Shown: piece after piece, positions 9,138-19,700 of the stretch | How positions within the stretch are numbered: the stretch's first letter is position 1 | Layout: every line of letters begins with the position of its first letter | NCBI GenBank assembly: GCA_937625935.1 | Contig: OW569361.1 | Coordinates: forward strand, 1 to 64,000 | Length of the DNA: 64,000 bases | Reading direction: 5' to 3' | Source: Tetramitus jugosus | Taxonomy: Eukaryota > Heterolobosea > Eutetramitea > Acrasida > Vahlkampfiidae | Made by a program: the position numbers and the translations under genes | Notes under the pieces: model-generated | Database searches by the model: none | Told to the model about the DNA's origin: nothing | What the model saw: the letters and a program-made list of their open reading frames with translations, nothing else

Positions 9138-11975
9138 TTAGTTGAGTCTCCGTTTTTGATGTCCCTTAAAGCTCGGTTTGTAGTCTCTCACAACGGTCAC
9201 CTCGACCAATGACTTTAATTTAATCACTGCTGGACCCTTTGCTTGGACTTTCTGACCCTTGATGGCAACACCACCTCTGGGTCCTAATGAAATATTTTGG
9301 GTCCGGTATCCAGTCGCTTTGTATGGTGTCAAAGGCTCTCTGTTCTCCAAGTTTTGAATAATCTTGATGAACGCAGCGGCATGACATCTGGCAACATAGG
9401 CCAACTTCTCCTCTACAGTGTAAGTGATGTCCCCAATTGCAAAAATATGGTCATAGTACTCTGTCTCTGACACAGGACCAAATTGACCATACAAATCCTC
9501 TGGATTTTGTGTTGGAGTGGTCATGGCCGCTATCATTGGCATTAGCTCTGCGACTTTTGCTTCATCAGAGAAATCTTCATCACTAACGTGGGATTTTGAT
9601 TCAATGTTAGGTTCTTCTACTGATGGCTCATCTTGTTGTTGCTTGCTCCATAATTGTTCCAATTCTTCTTGCTCCTTTCTCAACACATCTTCTTGAATGA
9701 CCGCCTGATTCACTGACTTCAGAGCAAAACCCATTGGATCTACATCTACTGCCAATTTATCATTCCAAGAGTATGGTGTTGGTTTCACTCCAGTTCTTTG
9801 TACCTGTAATGTCTCAGGATTCACCTTTACGTATCCTCTGTCAGTCAACGAGTCACCCATGAATCGCTCGAAGCAACTCGTGTTTGGTTGGAAGCCAACA
9901 CAACAAAATACAACATCAGCTTCGAGCTCACCCTTACACAAGTAGTCTTGACTAGCATCTTCGTTAAAACAATACTCAATTGTGTTACCAACAACTTGTG
10001 TTACTCTTCTGTTGAAAAGGAATTGAATATTCTTGTAAGAGGCAAGAGTGGCAAATGCGCTCCAATGTGCTTCCTCAGACAATCTTTCCAACAGGACGTC
10101 ACACTGTGAAATGAGATGAACTTTTTGTGTTTCTCTAGCATGATGGCACAGCTCACCCACAAACTCCAATGCTACTGGACCTCCTCCAATCACAGCAATG
10201 TTTCGAGCACTTCTTATAGCATCAATATGATTGACAATACTAGAGCTAGAATAGGGGTAGATGATTGTGGCATTATTCTTTGGTTCTGTTTCGTTTTTAA
10301 CAATCGGGAATGGATTCCGATAGGAACTACCTGTTCCGACCAACAGGTAATCAAAGGGTACTACTGTGGTCTCAGCTTCCATCTTCTCGTTGTCATCAAT
10401 CCGTTGAACGTGAACTGCATACTCTGAAATATGTTTCGCCATTCCCCTAATGAATTGGCTGTTATTTACACCACCCTGATTGATAGAGGCAATCTCTTCT
10501 GCAATCGATGTTTGTAGCTCTGGTAACTTGTCAGGAACACTAACCAAGTGATGAAAACTGATCATATACTCCCAATTGGCTCTCTTATCAATCACCGTTA
10601 TATCGAATTGATTGGTTGCATGGAGGGCTTTGAAGACAAGGAAAGCTCCCATTCCTCCTCCACCAACAATGACTAGTTTCTTCTTCAAAAGGAAAGTATA
10701 GAGATCCTTCTCAGAGAGCACACTAGAGGTGCTAGAGGTCGTAGTTTGGGAGGCAACTGGACCTATCACCTTCTTATTGAGCATCAATGACGCCAGCTGA
10801 GCCATTTTCTCTCGGCTGTCCTGATCATTCTTGTTAAATTTCAAGTAATCGCACATGTGATCAATCATTGTGGCACCAGAGAATTCTCTCTTGGCTTTTT
10901 GCTCAGCGGCAACTGCTTCGGCAGCAACAGCTGCAGCCTCGACTCCGTCACCACTGTTTCTGCTCTTCATTTTCTTCTTGAGTTGAGCAAATGAATTCTT
11001 GAACCTTGTCCAAAACTTTGTTTTGGTGAGAGGGCTGAATACAAAGGGAATTCCCATCCTGGGGTGCATCAGTTTTTGAAGCATAGGATCCATTTGTTCA
11101 GCTAAAACTCCTTCAGGTAACTCTGATTGTATCCAATCGATACCTCTATTTACAAACTTTGGTTCATCTCTTTCACTCTGGGTGTTGTTTTGACCATCCA
11201 GTTCTTGATCACCAGCGTGTTGACGAAGACTCTTGTAACCAACCTTGTTCATGTAAATGGTACCTTCGACATTCTTCTGTACATACGAGCCAACAAAATC
11301 CTTCCACTCCATCCTTGCCTTCTTCTTAGTCATGAAGTTTAGGAATATTTCAGATCGAACGAACCGTTTGAAACTGTCCAATTGGAGCTCTAGGAACTTT
11401 TGTTCCGAGATGGAGTCAAACAATGACTTTGGACATCGTTCCATGTGGCACTTGGCAACAAATTGTTGAAGAAACTCTTTTCTGGTGTCTAGTGAGATAT
11501 TAATCTCGTATTCACAGCATTCCTTGACCAATGATGATTCTCCAGCGTTTGTTGCACCAACAGTGAAGATATCTCCAATGAATTGTTGAATAATTGTTTT
11601 GGCTCTCATGAATCTGTTGACATGAGATTTCAATTCTCTGAATTGATCAACCGCCTCTACAAACTTTAACAGAGCATATCCACCGTGTATCATCGTCAAA
11701 GGAGCCTGGTCTCTTGTAGTGGTAGTGGTCAGTGAAGTGGATTCCCCTTGTAGAAATTGTTCAAACAATGTACGAGTCTCTTCATCGTCAAACAACTTTT
11801 CCATGGACCAATGTAGCTTGTTCAGTTCGACAACTTGTTGGCCGACACTTGCTTGGTCTTGTTGTTGTTGTTGGCTTGTTGTTGTCGTCCTTGGCGTGGG
11901 TGAGTCTCCAAGTAGACTGTCCTTTGAAGAAGAAGGAATGTGATCCTTGATAGCTAAAACGGTTGTGCTTGCCAT
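9138..11975 (-). CDS. RGS domain fused to FSP1/AIF-like FAD oxidoreductase
   Basis: This single 945-residue frame has no intron. Residues 1-50 are low-complexity (T/Q). Residues about 57-215 form an RGS-like helical bundle, starting LHWSMEKLFDDEETRTLFEQF and ending near FKRFVRSEIFLNFM, with the spacing of a regulator of G-protein signalling. After a 200-residue linker, about 433-470 is an FAD dinucleotide-binding fold (KLVIVGGGGMGAF). A second Rossmann motif, NIAVIGGGPVALEF, binds NAD(P)H. A late HIFAIGDIT motif contacts FAD. EYMISFHHLVSVPD and the TPYK segment near the end match ferroptosis suppressor protein 1 (AIFM2) more than NDH-2. A 120-residue insert rich in Gln/Glu sits before the GD motif. 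No membrane segment was seen. Domain calls are strong. A G-protein-linked redox role is inference. Confidence 0.8.
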   Translation of the reverse strand: MASTTVLAIKDHIPSSSKDSLLGDSPTPRTTTTSQQQQQDQASVGQQVVELNKLHWSMEKLFDDEETRTLFEQFLQGESTSLTTTTTRDQAPLTMIHGGYALLKFVEAVDQFRELKSHVNRFMRAKTIIQQFIGDIFTVGATNAGESSLVKECCEYEINISLDTRKEFLQQFVAKCHMERCPKSLFDSISEQKFLELQLDSFKRFVRSEIFLNFMTKKKARMEWKDFVGSYVQKNVEGTIYMNKVGYKSLRQHAGDQELDGQNNTQSERDEPKFVNRGIDWIQSELPEGVLAEQMDPMLQKLMHPRMGIPFVFSPLTKTKFWTRFKNSFAQLKKKMKSRNSGDGVEAAAVAAEAVAAEQKAKREFSGATMIDHMCDYLKFNKNDQDSREKMAQLASLMLNKKVIGPVASQTTTSSTSSVLSEKDLYTFLLKKKLVIVGGGGMGAFLVFKALHATNQFDITVIDKRANWEYMISFHHLVSVPDKLPELQTSIAEEIASINQGGVNNSQFIRGMAKHISEYAVHVQRIDDNEKMEAETTVVPFDYLLVGTGSSYRNPFPIVKNETEPKNNATIIYPYSSSSIVNHIDAIRSARNIAVIGGGPVALEFVGELCHHARETQKVHLISQCDVLLERLSEEAHWSAFATLASYKNIQFLFNRRVTQVVGNTIEYCFNEDASQDYLCKGELEADVVFCCVGFQPNTSCFERFMGDSLTDRGYVKVNPETLQVQRTGVKPTPYSWNDKLAVDVDPMGFALKSVNQAVIQEDVLRKEQEELEQLWSKQQQDEPSVEEPNIESKSHVSDEDFSDEAKVAELMPMIAAMTTPTQNPEDLYGQFGPVSETEYYDHIFAIGDITYTVEEKLAYVARCHAAAFIKIIQNLENREPLTPYKATGYRTQNISLGPRGGVAIKGQKVQAKGPAVIKLKSLVEVTVVRDYKPSFKGHQKRRLN

Positions 11976-12404
11976 TGTGATGATTGTGTGATTTCGTTTC
12001 TAAAGTGTTGAGTTTGTTTGGGGCACCTTGGATATTGCGTTGCGTGGTTTCTCTTTTATAATATTCTCCCAATCATCAATCATACCTTGAATTTGCCAGT
12101 AGAAAGCCGCATGGGAAAATTTCAAGCGACCTGGCCTATCAATACCCCTGTATTTCCAAAGGTGGGCTTAGCAGATTGTCATCTGTCATCATGAATGTCG
12201 TCATAAGTTTTGCTGACATTCTAGCGATGCGTTGTGTGAACAAAAAATCTGAATATCCCGAAGCAAACACCAAAAGCGTAACCACTCCGAAAATTTGCGC
12301 AAACCAAAGGGTCATTTCACATGGGGCGTTTTATGTGTCGAAGGGAATTGATGACATAATCAATGTGCGAATCGCACAGTCCAACGGTTTCTCAAGATGT
12401 GATC
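11976..12404. other. Intergenic region between RGS-flavoenzyme and ASCC2
   Basis: This stretch of about 430 bases is the upstream region of the RGS-flavoenzyme gene and the downstream region of ASCC2. An open plus-strand frame (12176-12535) overlaps the ASCC2 3' end and shows no domain, so it is not called. No RNA gene or repeat was seen. Confidence 0.5.
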
Positions 12405-15040
12405 TTACAACGGAACCATCCTTTTCTTGCTTGCTTGCTTTTTTCTCTTCTGTTTCTCATGCATCTTCTTTTGGTCCGTGCCCTTGTGTGTGCTTTGGTC
12501 AGAAGATACTCTTGGTGTTGTATCTTGGGCGCTAGAAGACTCTGATGAGGCAGATTGAGCTGTAGTGGCATTTTTGCGACTTGGGTCCAATGTCTTGTTG
12601 GCTTTGGTGCTGCTTGAGTCTTTGTTGATATTTGATATGTCCGCAGCAGGAGTTTTCGGCTGTTTCTTTTCGACAGGAGGAATGATAGCTCGGTCTTTCG
12701 CCTTATCGGCTGATTGTGGTGGAATGTGTGGTTTCGATGAAGTGGACAAACTACCTGAGGAGTTATTGCTGCGTGTTTGACCCTTCTTGGTTGTCTGAGC
12801 GGGTTTGTTTGACGGTTGGTTGCTCGGTTGCTTAGCTTTGGTTGCGGAGCGATTGATATCTCTGGTGGTGTCAGAATCCAGTTGTGCTAATATTGGAGCA
12901 TCATCTGATGCCATGTCATCATCACCCAGTTGCAAGATATTGTCATAGGAGTCATCGTATTCATCATCGTACATGTAATTTTCTACAATACGTTGTCTGA
13001 GACCTTCGTCAATAACATCTATCGATTCTCGTCGATTCTTCTTACCAATGTAGACTTGAACCTTGTCTGATTTTCCAAATAGAATGGCTTCTTCCCAAAC
13101 AGCAGGAGAAACTACGTCAGTGTTCGTTGGGGTCTGTACGTTACTGATTTCAGATGGGTGCACAGGTTCATTCTTCACAAGTGATAGCACGTTGACCCTG
13201 CGATGTTGTGCTCGGTGACTCAGCTGTCTATCCATTCGCATCAGATACTTTGGTAGCTTTTCATTCAAGATTGCCTCGGTCATCTTTTGCGTATTGAACT
13301 GATAGTGATCCAAACACATCAGCAAAAATCCGTTACCGTAATCTGGGAAGATTTCCTTCACGGTAATAAGTGCTTCCATTTCATCATCGTCAAGTTGTTC
13401 TTGTATTTGTTGCGAGTTATCAATGCCACACTTCTCTGCCTGAGCAGCTAACTTGGCCCGCAATGATTTCATTGATGATTTAATCTCTTGATTCTCGGAG
13501 TAGTCTTCAATGTCACGAAGTGCCTGTTGAAGTTGGAATAGCTTGTCATAGTCAACAATTAGGATTGGTGTATTCCGAATAGAGTTTGCATTCACAATTA
13601 ATTTCGACAGTAACGAAATAAAAGAGTTCAACAATTGATCAACTGACAGTCCACCTCTAGATTTTTCGTATATCGTTTGAATTTGATCCATATTCTCAGT
13701 GCTATCATTAATGGAGAGAGATTTGAAGTATTTTCCATAAAACTTTGTCAATGAGTCGTTATCCTCTGTCGTTTCCAAAAAGGGATCAATAAAACATTCT
13801 GTGAACACTGTTTGATGAATTGAGAGAATGTTGAGTTTGATTTGGTTCAGTTGAAAACGAATGATTTCTGACTGCCTATTCACAAACTCAATATCCTCCT
13901 TGTTCGTGTGTTTTGATAAATCTGACATGAGCGAATCAACTTGGCCTTCAATCGAATTACTTGTTCGTTCATACAAGGTAGTCAATAGTTGTAGAATATC
14001 CTTGCTGTCCAATAACCGTACAAAGGCAAATGATGCAAACGGCACGACATCAACAAGAGATCGGATCGTAAATGATATGTCATACAGGTAATGAGCTGAA
14101 TCGTTCAAATGCCTAAACAGAGCTCGAATTGACTTCTTCTTTGCATCACCACCTTCGATTCGATCACACTCTTCAATCAATGACACCAACGGTTCGTACA
14201 TTAATGTGAAGCATGCATTCACATCATCCAAATACTCTGGACACATAATAAGCAATCGACTAAACAATCTTCGCGTCATATTAATGTTACTGTATCCATA
14301 CAATGCACAAATATCCAATAGTTTTGGTACTGTGATCAATTCATTCTTCTTCATCAATTGTCCGTGAGAATGCTTGTCAGAGTCTTGCTTGATTCGATCA
14401 TTGACCATTCTCCAAAAAATCATAAACACTCTCCTGTACATCAAGCTTTCTAACTTTCCAATGATTGACATGTCATCCAATTCATTTTCATCTTCTTCTT
14501 CATCCTGACTCGCACTACCCATAAGAGTCTCATCCACATCAGCATCATTGTCATTCATGATGGCATGAGTATCGAACGGACGATTCGCATTTCTATTCAA
14601 CCATTTTTCAATCAACAAAACACCACACAACAACCAACCAATAACAACAACAACAAAAGGAAAAGAATACAACGTCGTGTCAGACACATGATTCAACAAC
14701 AACAACACATGGTTGTTTTTTTTGTTTGAGACTCAAAAATCACTCCACATGCAACCAACAACATTATAATGCTTACAAAAATGCACACATACTTTAAGTA
14801 AGTTTCTAAAAAAATGAGAATGGAAGGATCTCTGAACACCAACATCCAAAACTTGTGATTCTTGCATGTCAATAGCTTATGGAGATCTCTGTTTTGAAAC
14901 TTTAAAATTTCTTCTCTCTGTAGTCGCTTATCTTGACTCAATAGAGAATCGTGTGAGGGAACATAGGGCAGCATATTGATGGCTGATTTTGAGGCATCAT
15001 ACTCATGAAACATGGTATTGATAGTGATAGCGATACTCAT
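12405..15040 (-). CDS. ASCC2: ASCC2-like CUE-domain protein (ASC-1 complex subunit 2)
   Basis: Two exons, 15040-14793 and 14592-12405, join in frame with a GTATGT donor and TAG acceptor and give 811 residues. The N-terminal helical part includes the FWRMV segment of the ASCC2 domain. Near the middle, EALITVKEIFPDYGNGFLLM is the CUE ubiquitin-binding domain, followed by MTEAILNEKLPKYLMRMDR. The C-terminal 200 residues are Ser/Lys/Gln-rich and disordered, ending in a very basic stretch. ASCC2 binds K63-linked ubiquitin and recruits the ASCC3 helicase in alkylation repair and ribosome quality control. An unspliced alternative with a hydrophobic N-terminus starting at 14708 is an artefact of reading the intron. 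The start could also be an in-frame ATG at 15013. Confidence 0.82.
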
Positions 15041-15285
15041 GATGATTTTTTTGGATGGAAAATAATATTAGAGTTTTGTTGTTGTTAATTTGTATTGTTT
15101 CTGTGTGTGTTTGAGAAAAACGTGATTCAAGATCAGAATTCATTCTCTGGTCGAGTGTCGGGGCAAAAAAAATTCCAAAAGTTTGTTCACGCAAACAGAG
15201 AACTACAAACTCCAAGTGAAAGTTGGTTCGTCATTGGTGTGGCGGAGAAAAATTACACCTCTTGGTTAGCGCTTCGTCACAGACA
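15041..15285. promoter_or_regulatory. Divergent promoter region, ASCC2 / F-box-SPRY
   Basis: The two genes start 245 bases apart and point away from each other, so this interval must hold both promoters. It is A/T-rich near the ASCC2 side. No particular element could be assigned. Confidence 0.45.
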
Positions 15286-16710
15286 ATGATTCATGATTTG
15301 CCAGTGGATGTTCAAATTCACATCCTATCTTTTGTGAATTTGTCTTCAGCTTTGAATTGGTCATGCATCAACCGTGAAACCTATCATGAGTTGATACCCT
15401 TATCCTCATCACCTCCACTACTACCGTTATCATCATCATCATTTTCTTCTTCTTCTTTTTCTTTTTCTCCGACTACGCGTCATCATCATGACCAAGCAAC
15501 CATTCGTTTATGGCTTCCACTCATTCAAATGAAAATTTGTCAAATCATTTTTTGTTTCTGTTTGCCTATACAGACACCTGATCACGTGGTTCAACAACAT
15601 TGCAGTGTGATGGTGAATGATGAGGCTGGAAATGGTCAGAGTAGCTACAGTAGTACGACTACTCCTACGACTCCTACGACTGCTTCTTCTGTCATGACAA
15701 AAGAGAAGCGTCAACGATCCTTTTTGCACAATCTGTATCATCAACAGATGAAACATGAGATTGACAAGAATATGCAAAGAAAGGCAATTCATCGAGCACT
15801 GGTTCAATTGTCGAAACAATGCACAAGAATATCCATTGATTATGAGTTGAATTTCAGAGGATTGGTGAACATGAGAAACATGGGCATGTTTGCAATGTTG
15901 CCTGGCTCTGTTTACGAGTGGAGTATTGTAATACATGAGAGTGGGTTTCATGAGAAGGGAGTGGCACTTGTTGGAGTGGAGACTGATCATTTTAATTTTG
16001 GTGACATGGTCATTGGGAATAAGATTGGTGGATTGGGAAGCTATGGTTTGTGCTTTGATCTAGATCGTTGGTGTTTTATGATGTCTGGGAAGCGTATCAA
16101 ACCATATTCAAACACGAGCGATAACGATAGCGATGATAGCTATGATGACAAACATGTTGTGGTGAATAATGCACCCGAGTTAAACAATGGAGATGTGATC
16201 ACAGTTCGATTTGATATGCGGGCTAGTTCTGAGAGGAATGACCGTATCCTAGCAGATGTGTTGGGAATAATGGACGGTCGTGCCGCACGAAACAGTGACA
16301 AAGTAAAAGATGAACATGATTCAATCTTACGGCAGTTTCATCTCATTGAAACACTAGGCGCAAATTTTCAAATTTATCTCAATCAGAGTCTCATTGGGAT
16401 CGTGCCATGTATCATTGGACAACGATTTCACGCGGCCATCAGTACAAATGGGTTTCGATTGAGAGATTTCAGTGTACAACCAGCATCTAGAACCTCTAAA
16501 AAGAGGGCACCGATTTTGGATGACGATGTAATCACAAAGCAACACTTTGATCACTTTGTACGGAAATATGGTCAAACATTGCAATCGGATGTGTTTCAAA
16601 ACGCTGAAAATAATGAGAGCATGCTGCACTGTCTCACGGCAACCAACAATGATATGGAAAAAGCGGTGCTTGTCCTATTGGCGGACAGGATGAAACGCAA
16701 ATTTCATTAG
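15286..16710 (+). CDS. F-box and SPRY domain protein
   Basis: The ATG at 15286 was chosen because the F-box begins right there (DLPVDVQIHILSFVNLSSAL, residues about 4-45), giving 474 residues. A Ser-rich loop follows. A SPRY/B30.2-like fold then spans about 195-405. It includes YEWSIVIHESGF, an insert rich in Asp/Ser where SPRY loops vary, NNGDVITVRFDM and FHAAISTNGFRL. The last 65 residues are helical and look like a small UBA/CTLH-type domain. F-box proteins hand substrates to SCF ubiquitin ligases, and here the SPRY domain is the likely substrate reader, as in FBXO45. An upstream in-frame ATG at 15223 would only add a non-conserved lead. Its stop is 20 bases from the end of the next, convergent gene. 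Confidence 0.78.
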   Translation: MIHDLPVDVQIHILSFVNLSSALNWSCINRETYHELIPLSSSPPLLPLSSSSFSSSSFSFSPTTRHHHDQATIRLWLPLIQMKICQIIFCFCLPIQTPDHVVQQHCSVMVNDEAGNGQSSYSSTTTPTTPTTASSVMTKEKRQRSFLHNLYHQQMKHEIDKNMQRKAIHRALVQLSKQCTRISIDYELNFRGLVNMRNMGMFAMLPGSVYEWSIVIHESGFHEKGVALVGVETDHFNFGDMVIGNKIGGLGSYGLCFDLDRWCFMMSGKRIKPYSNTSDNDSDDSYDDKHVVVNNAPELNNGDVITVRFDMRASSERNDRILADVLGIMDGRAARNSDKVKDEHDSILRQFHLIETLGANFQIYLNQSLIGIVPCIIGQRFHAAISTNGFRLRDFSVQPASRTSKKRAPILDDDVITKQHFDHFVRKYGQTLQSDVFQNAENNESMLHCLTATNNDMEKAVLVLLADRMKRKFH

Positions 16711-16729
16711 GGATGATCCAAGTGTTGAT

Positions 16730-19700
16730 TTATTTCTTCGTAACGTACGCATCAAAGTTAATTTGTAGCTTCTGATGCTTGGGTGCAGATTTGGCAACAG
16801 GCTTGATGTTCTTCTCCTTGCTCCTTCGAACCTCTTGTTGTATTTCTGCTATGACACCCGATGGCAGTGATCGAACAACTTGGGTAAATTGTTCGGTCGA
16901 TAGCGCAACCCTTTCTAGGCACTGGACAGCTAATTTATGAATCTTGTCCAAATTCTCCTTTCGCTTCTCATCTTGTGAGAGAGAAGAAGAGAGGCTTGTC
17001 ACAGTTCGTAACAAACTAACAAGCAATGGAATCATGACGAATAAATAGGATGTCTTCTTTGATAGTTCTGTCAACGAATATCCAGCGAGGAGAATGTTCA
17101 ATCCTGCAGGTATAATCGCTAGAATGAGTTGGGATTCTTCACCATCTTCTACTGCAGGAGACACGCTCATTGTTCTATCAAACTGATCATTGGTAATGCG
17201 TCCGGAATTAAACAGACGCAATAAATAACAGGACACAGGTCCGCTCAATTGACTAAAGTAAAACAAAGCTAACTCTGAGCCAACATTTGTCTTTGCCAAT
17301 CGAAGCAAACCATTTTGGAGACCCGTCAGTATCCAACTTAATTTTCTTACGTTGTTTGAGTCAGTTAGACAGCGTGAATCAGAGAGAACCTCCAAAAAGG
17401 CTGATGTAACAGAGTCATGGATTGCAGCAAGTTGAGCCAGCTGAATATTTGTTGAGGATGAGCTGGATGCCTTTTGAATACAGGCCAAACACACAAACAA
17501 CAGCTCAATTTCTAAGGAAGTTGTCAATTTGAAATCTCGGATCCGAATGAGTAGATTATCAATTGCCGATTCAAATGCTAGAATCCAAACAGAGATTTCA
17601 TCTAGGGTAGAAATGGACGTTACTTTCACCTCCAACTCCATCATAGCCATGGCGACATCGAGGCATGAACTCGATCTCGTGTATTGCAAAATTCTGCACA
17701 ACGAATAGAGAATTGTAGTAATACTAGCACCGTTCACACTTTCCTTAAATCTTTCTACAATGGTCTTCAGACAGCTCATACATTGTCTCACAAGTTTTGC
17801 TTGCTCCTTGGTTATTGGAATAGGTCTATTTTGTTCGCTGTCTTGTTCAAATAAAGTTGGGAAATGCAAACGAATAGGCTTGAGACAAACCTCGATACTT
17901 GTAGTAACAATGGCTTGGGTCGATATTCTATCTCCTGATCCTGAGAGCAATGTTGCATCGATATCATGCACAATCGTGTTTAACAATTTTAGACATGCAT
18001 ACTGTAATCCCAAATCTCTTGCTTGTGTTTTGCTCAACAGCAAGAATAACTCGAATGCAATACCTGGCGCAAATGGAAGTTGCTTGAATTGATCAGAAGA
18101 TACCATTCGGGTGACTGAGTGAATGCATGAAAGTATGATGGGCATCGTTTGATCGTTGATCTTGTTTTCATAGAGAGCACGCACCGCAATACCCATTACT
18201 AGTGAAATATCAAAATTATACGCGAAACTCTCCACGGATTCGTTATTCTTCGCACTGGCTTTCCATAATGCATACTTGCGGGAACTCAATCGAGTAATAG
18301 CATTAATAATAGAAGGATAAGCACGACGGAAATAATCAAATACAGAACTTTCCGTTCCTTCGTCCAAGAATGTACCTCGATACACAATAATACTAGGAGT
18401 TGCTTTGGTAGGGTCTTCATCAATTGGTACATATTCCACTTGGGAGTCATCCAAAACCACGCTTATGTGACCATAGTCTCGCAGAAGCTTCTCCCATGAA
18501 TCGAACAGATTAGGGAAATGTGGCTCGAGAATATTCAATAAATTCGTGTTCTTTGATTCATCAGCAGTGTTATAAATTGTAGCGAGTGATGCTAGAACTG
18601 CCACACGAATCATTGTAGCGGCTATCTCTCCATATTGGTTAGTGTTCAAATCAGATGATAGTACCTCAGTGAGGAAACTGCACATGCGGGTCATCTGACT
18701 GGGTTGGTTTGCAATGATGCGAGATGGAATGTACAATGAAGCAAGCTGGCAAGCTGCATAGGACAACATGGGTGGATTCTTTGGCTCGAATCCAAGGGAA
18801 ATTGCTGTTCCAAATCGAGTATCATGAATTTGTAGGATGCTGTCCTCTGGCGCCTCAGGGTCTGCAGTGAGCTCAAACACCTTGATGAGTGTCAAGAGAA
18901 TATGAAGACCGTAGTACTTCATAGAAAATGTTCCCTTGGATAATGCGATTGAACAAGTGTTGATAATTTGGCCTAGATGCTGAACTAAATAATCGTTGGA
19001 ATCATATTCAATCTTTGCAGTTGTATGCTCTGCGGATGTACTGTAGGTGTTCACAAGTTCATCCAAACACTTCATAGCAAACACCTTGACTTGCCAACTG
19101 AATGTTTCGTTTGATGACGTCACAGTCGCTCCCTTTTCAGCATCATCCGTGTCAGAAATCAGGCCTCCTTCAAATGAACTCGAAGACCCTCTTCTTGACT
19201 CACAAGCAACGATTTGAGATATCGTTGTTACCCAATCGCTCGGTGAGTAACTTCGAGTTTGAATCATCAGTGATATAATCTGTTTAATATCCTGAGCGCA
19301 ATCTTCTCCCTCGACCTCATGATTAAACTGATCCAATATCTGGAAAAGCATTTTTGGTTGGAACACGCCACACACCAATTCCATTTCCTTCTCAGCAATG
19401 AGCTTAATACAATTTGCAGATATTTTCTTCAACTCGGAATGACTTGGCGCATCAATCAAAAATTGTTTCACCTTAACAAGAACATCTTGCAAGTTCGGTA
19501 TCAACATTGGAGCCAACAAAATAGATCTCTTAACCAACCGAGTTGCCTCGATTTGGACGGGAGCGATATCACTTGATAAGATATCATGAACCAAAAGCTT
19601 GAACACGTCACCAAACTGTGGTTTAAAGATTACATCAGGACCCAAAGCGATGAGCGCATAAAGAATACGAGCATATCCCAGAAGTATGTATTTGTCGTCT

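Noticed and set aside
12176..12535. A 119-codon plus-strand gene opposite the ASCC2 end
   Set aside because: No domain, and it overlaps the well-supported ASCC2 C-terminus.
14593..14708. A hydrophobic N-terminal anchor for ASCC2
   Set aside because: This stretch is intron. Splicing 14793 to 14592 keeps the frame and gives a better match to the family.
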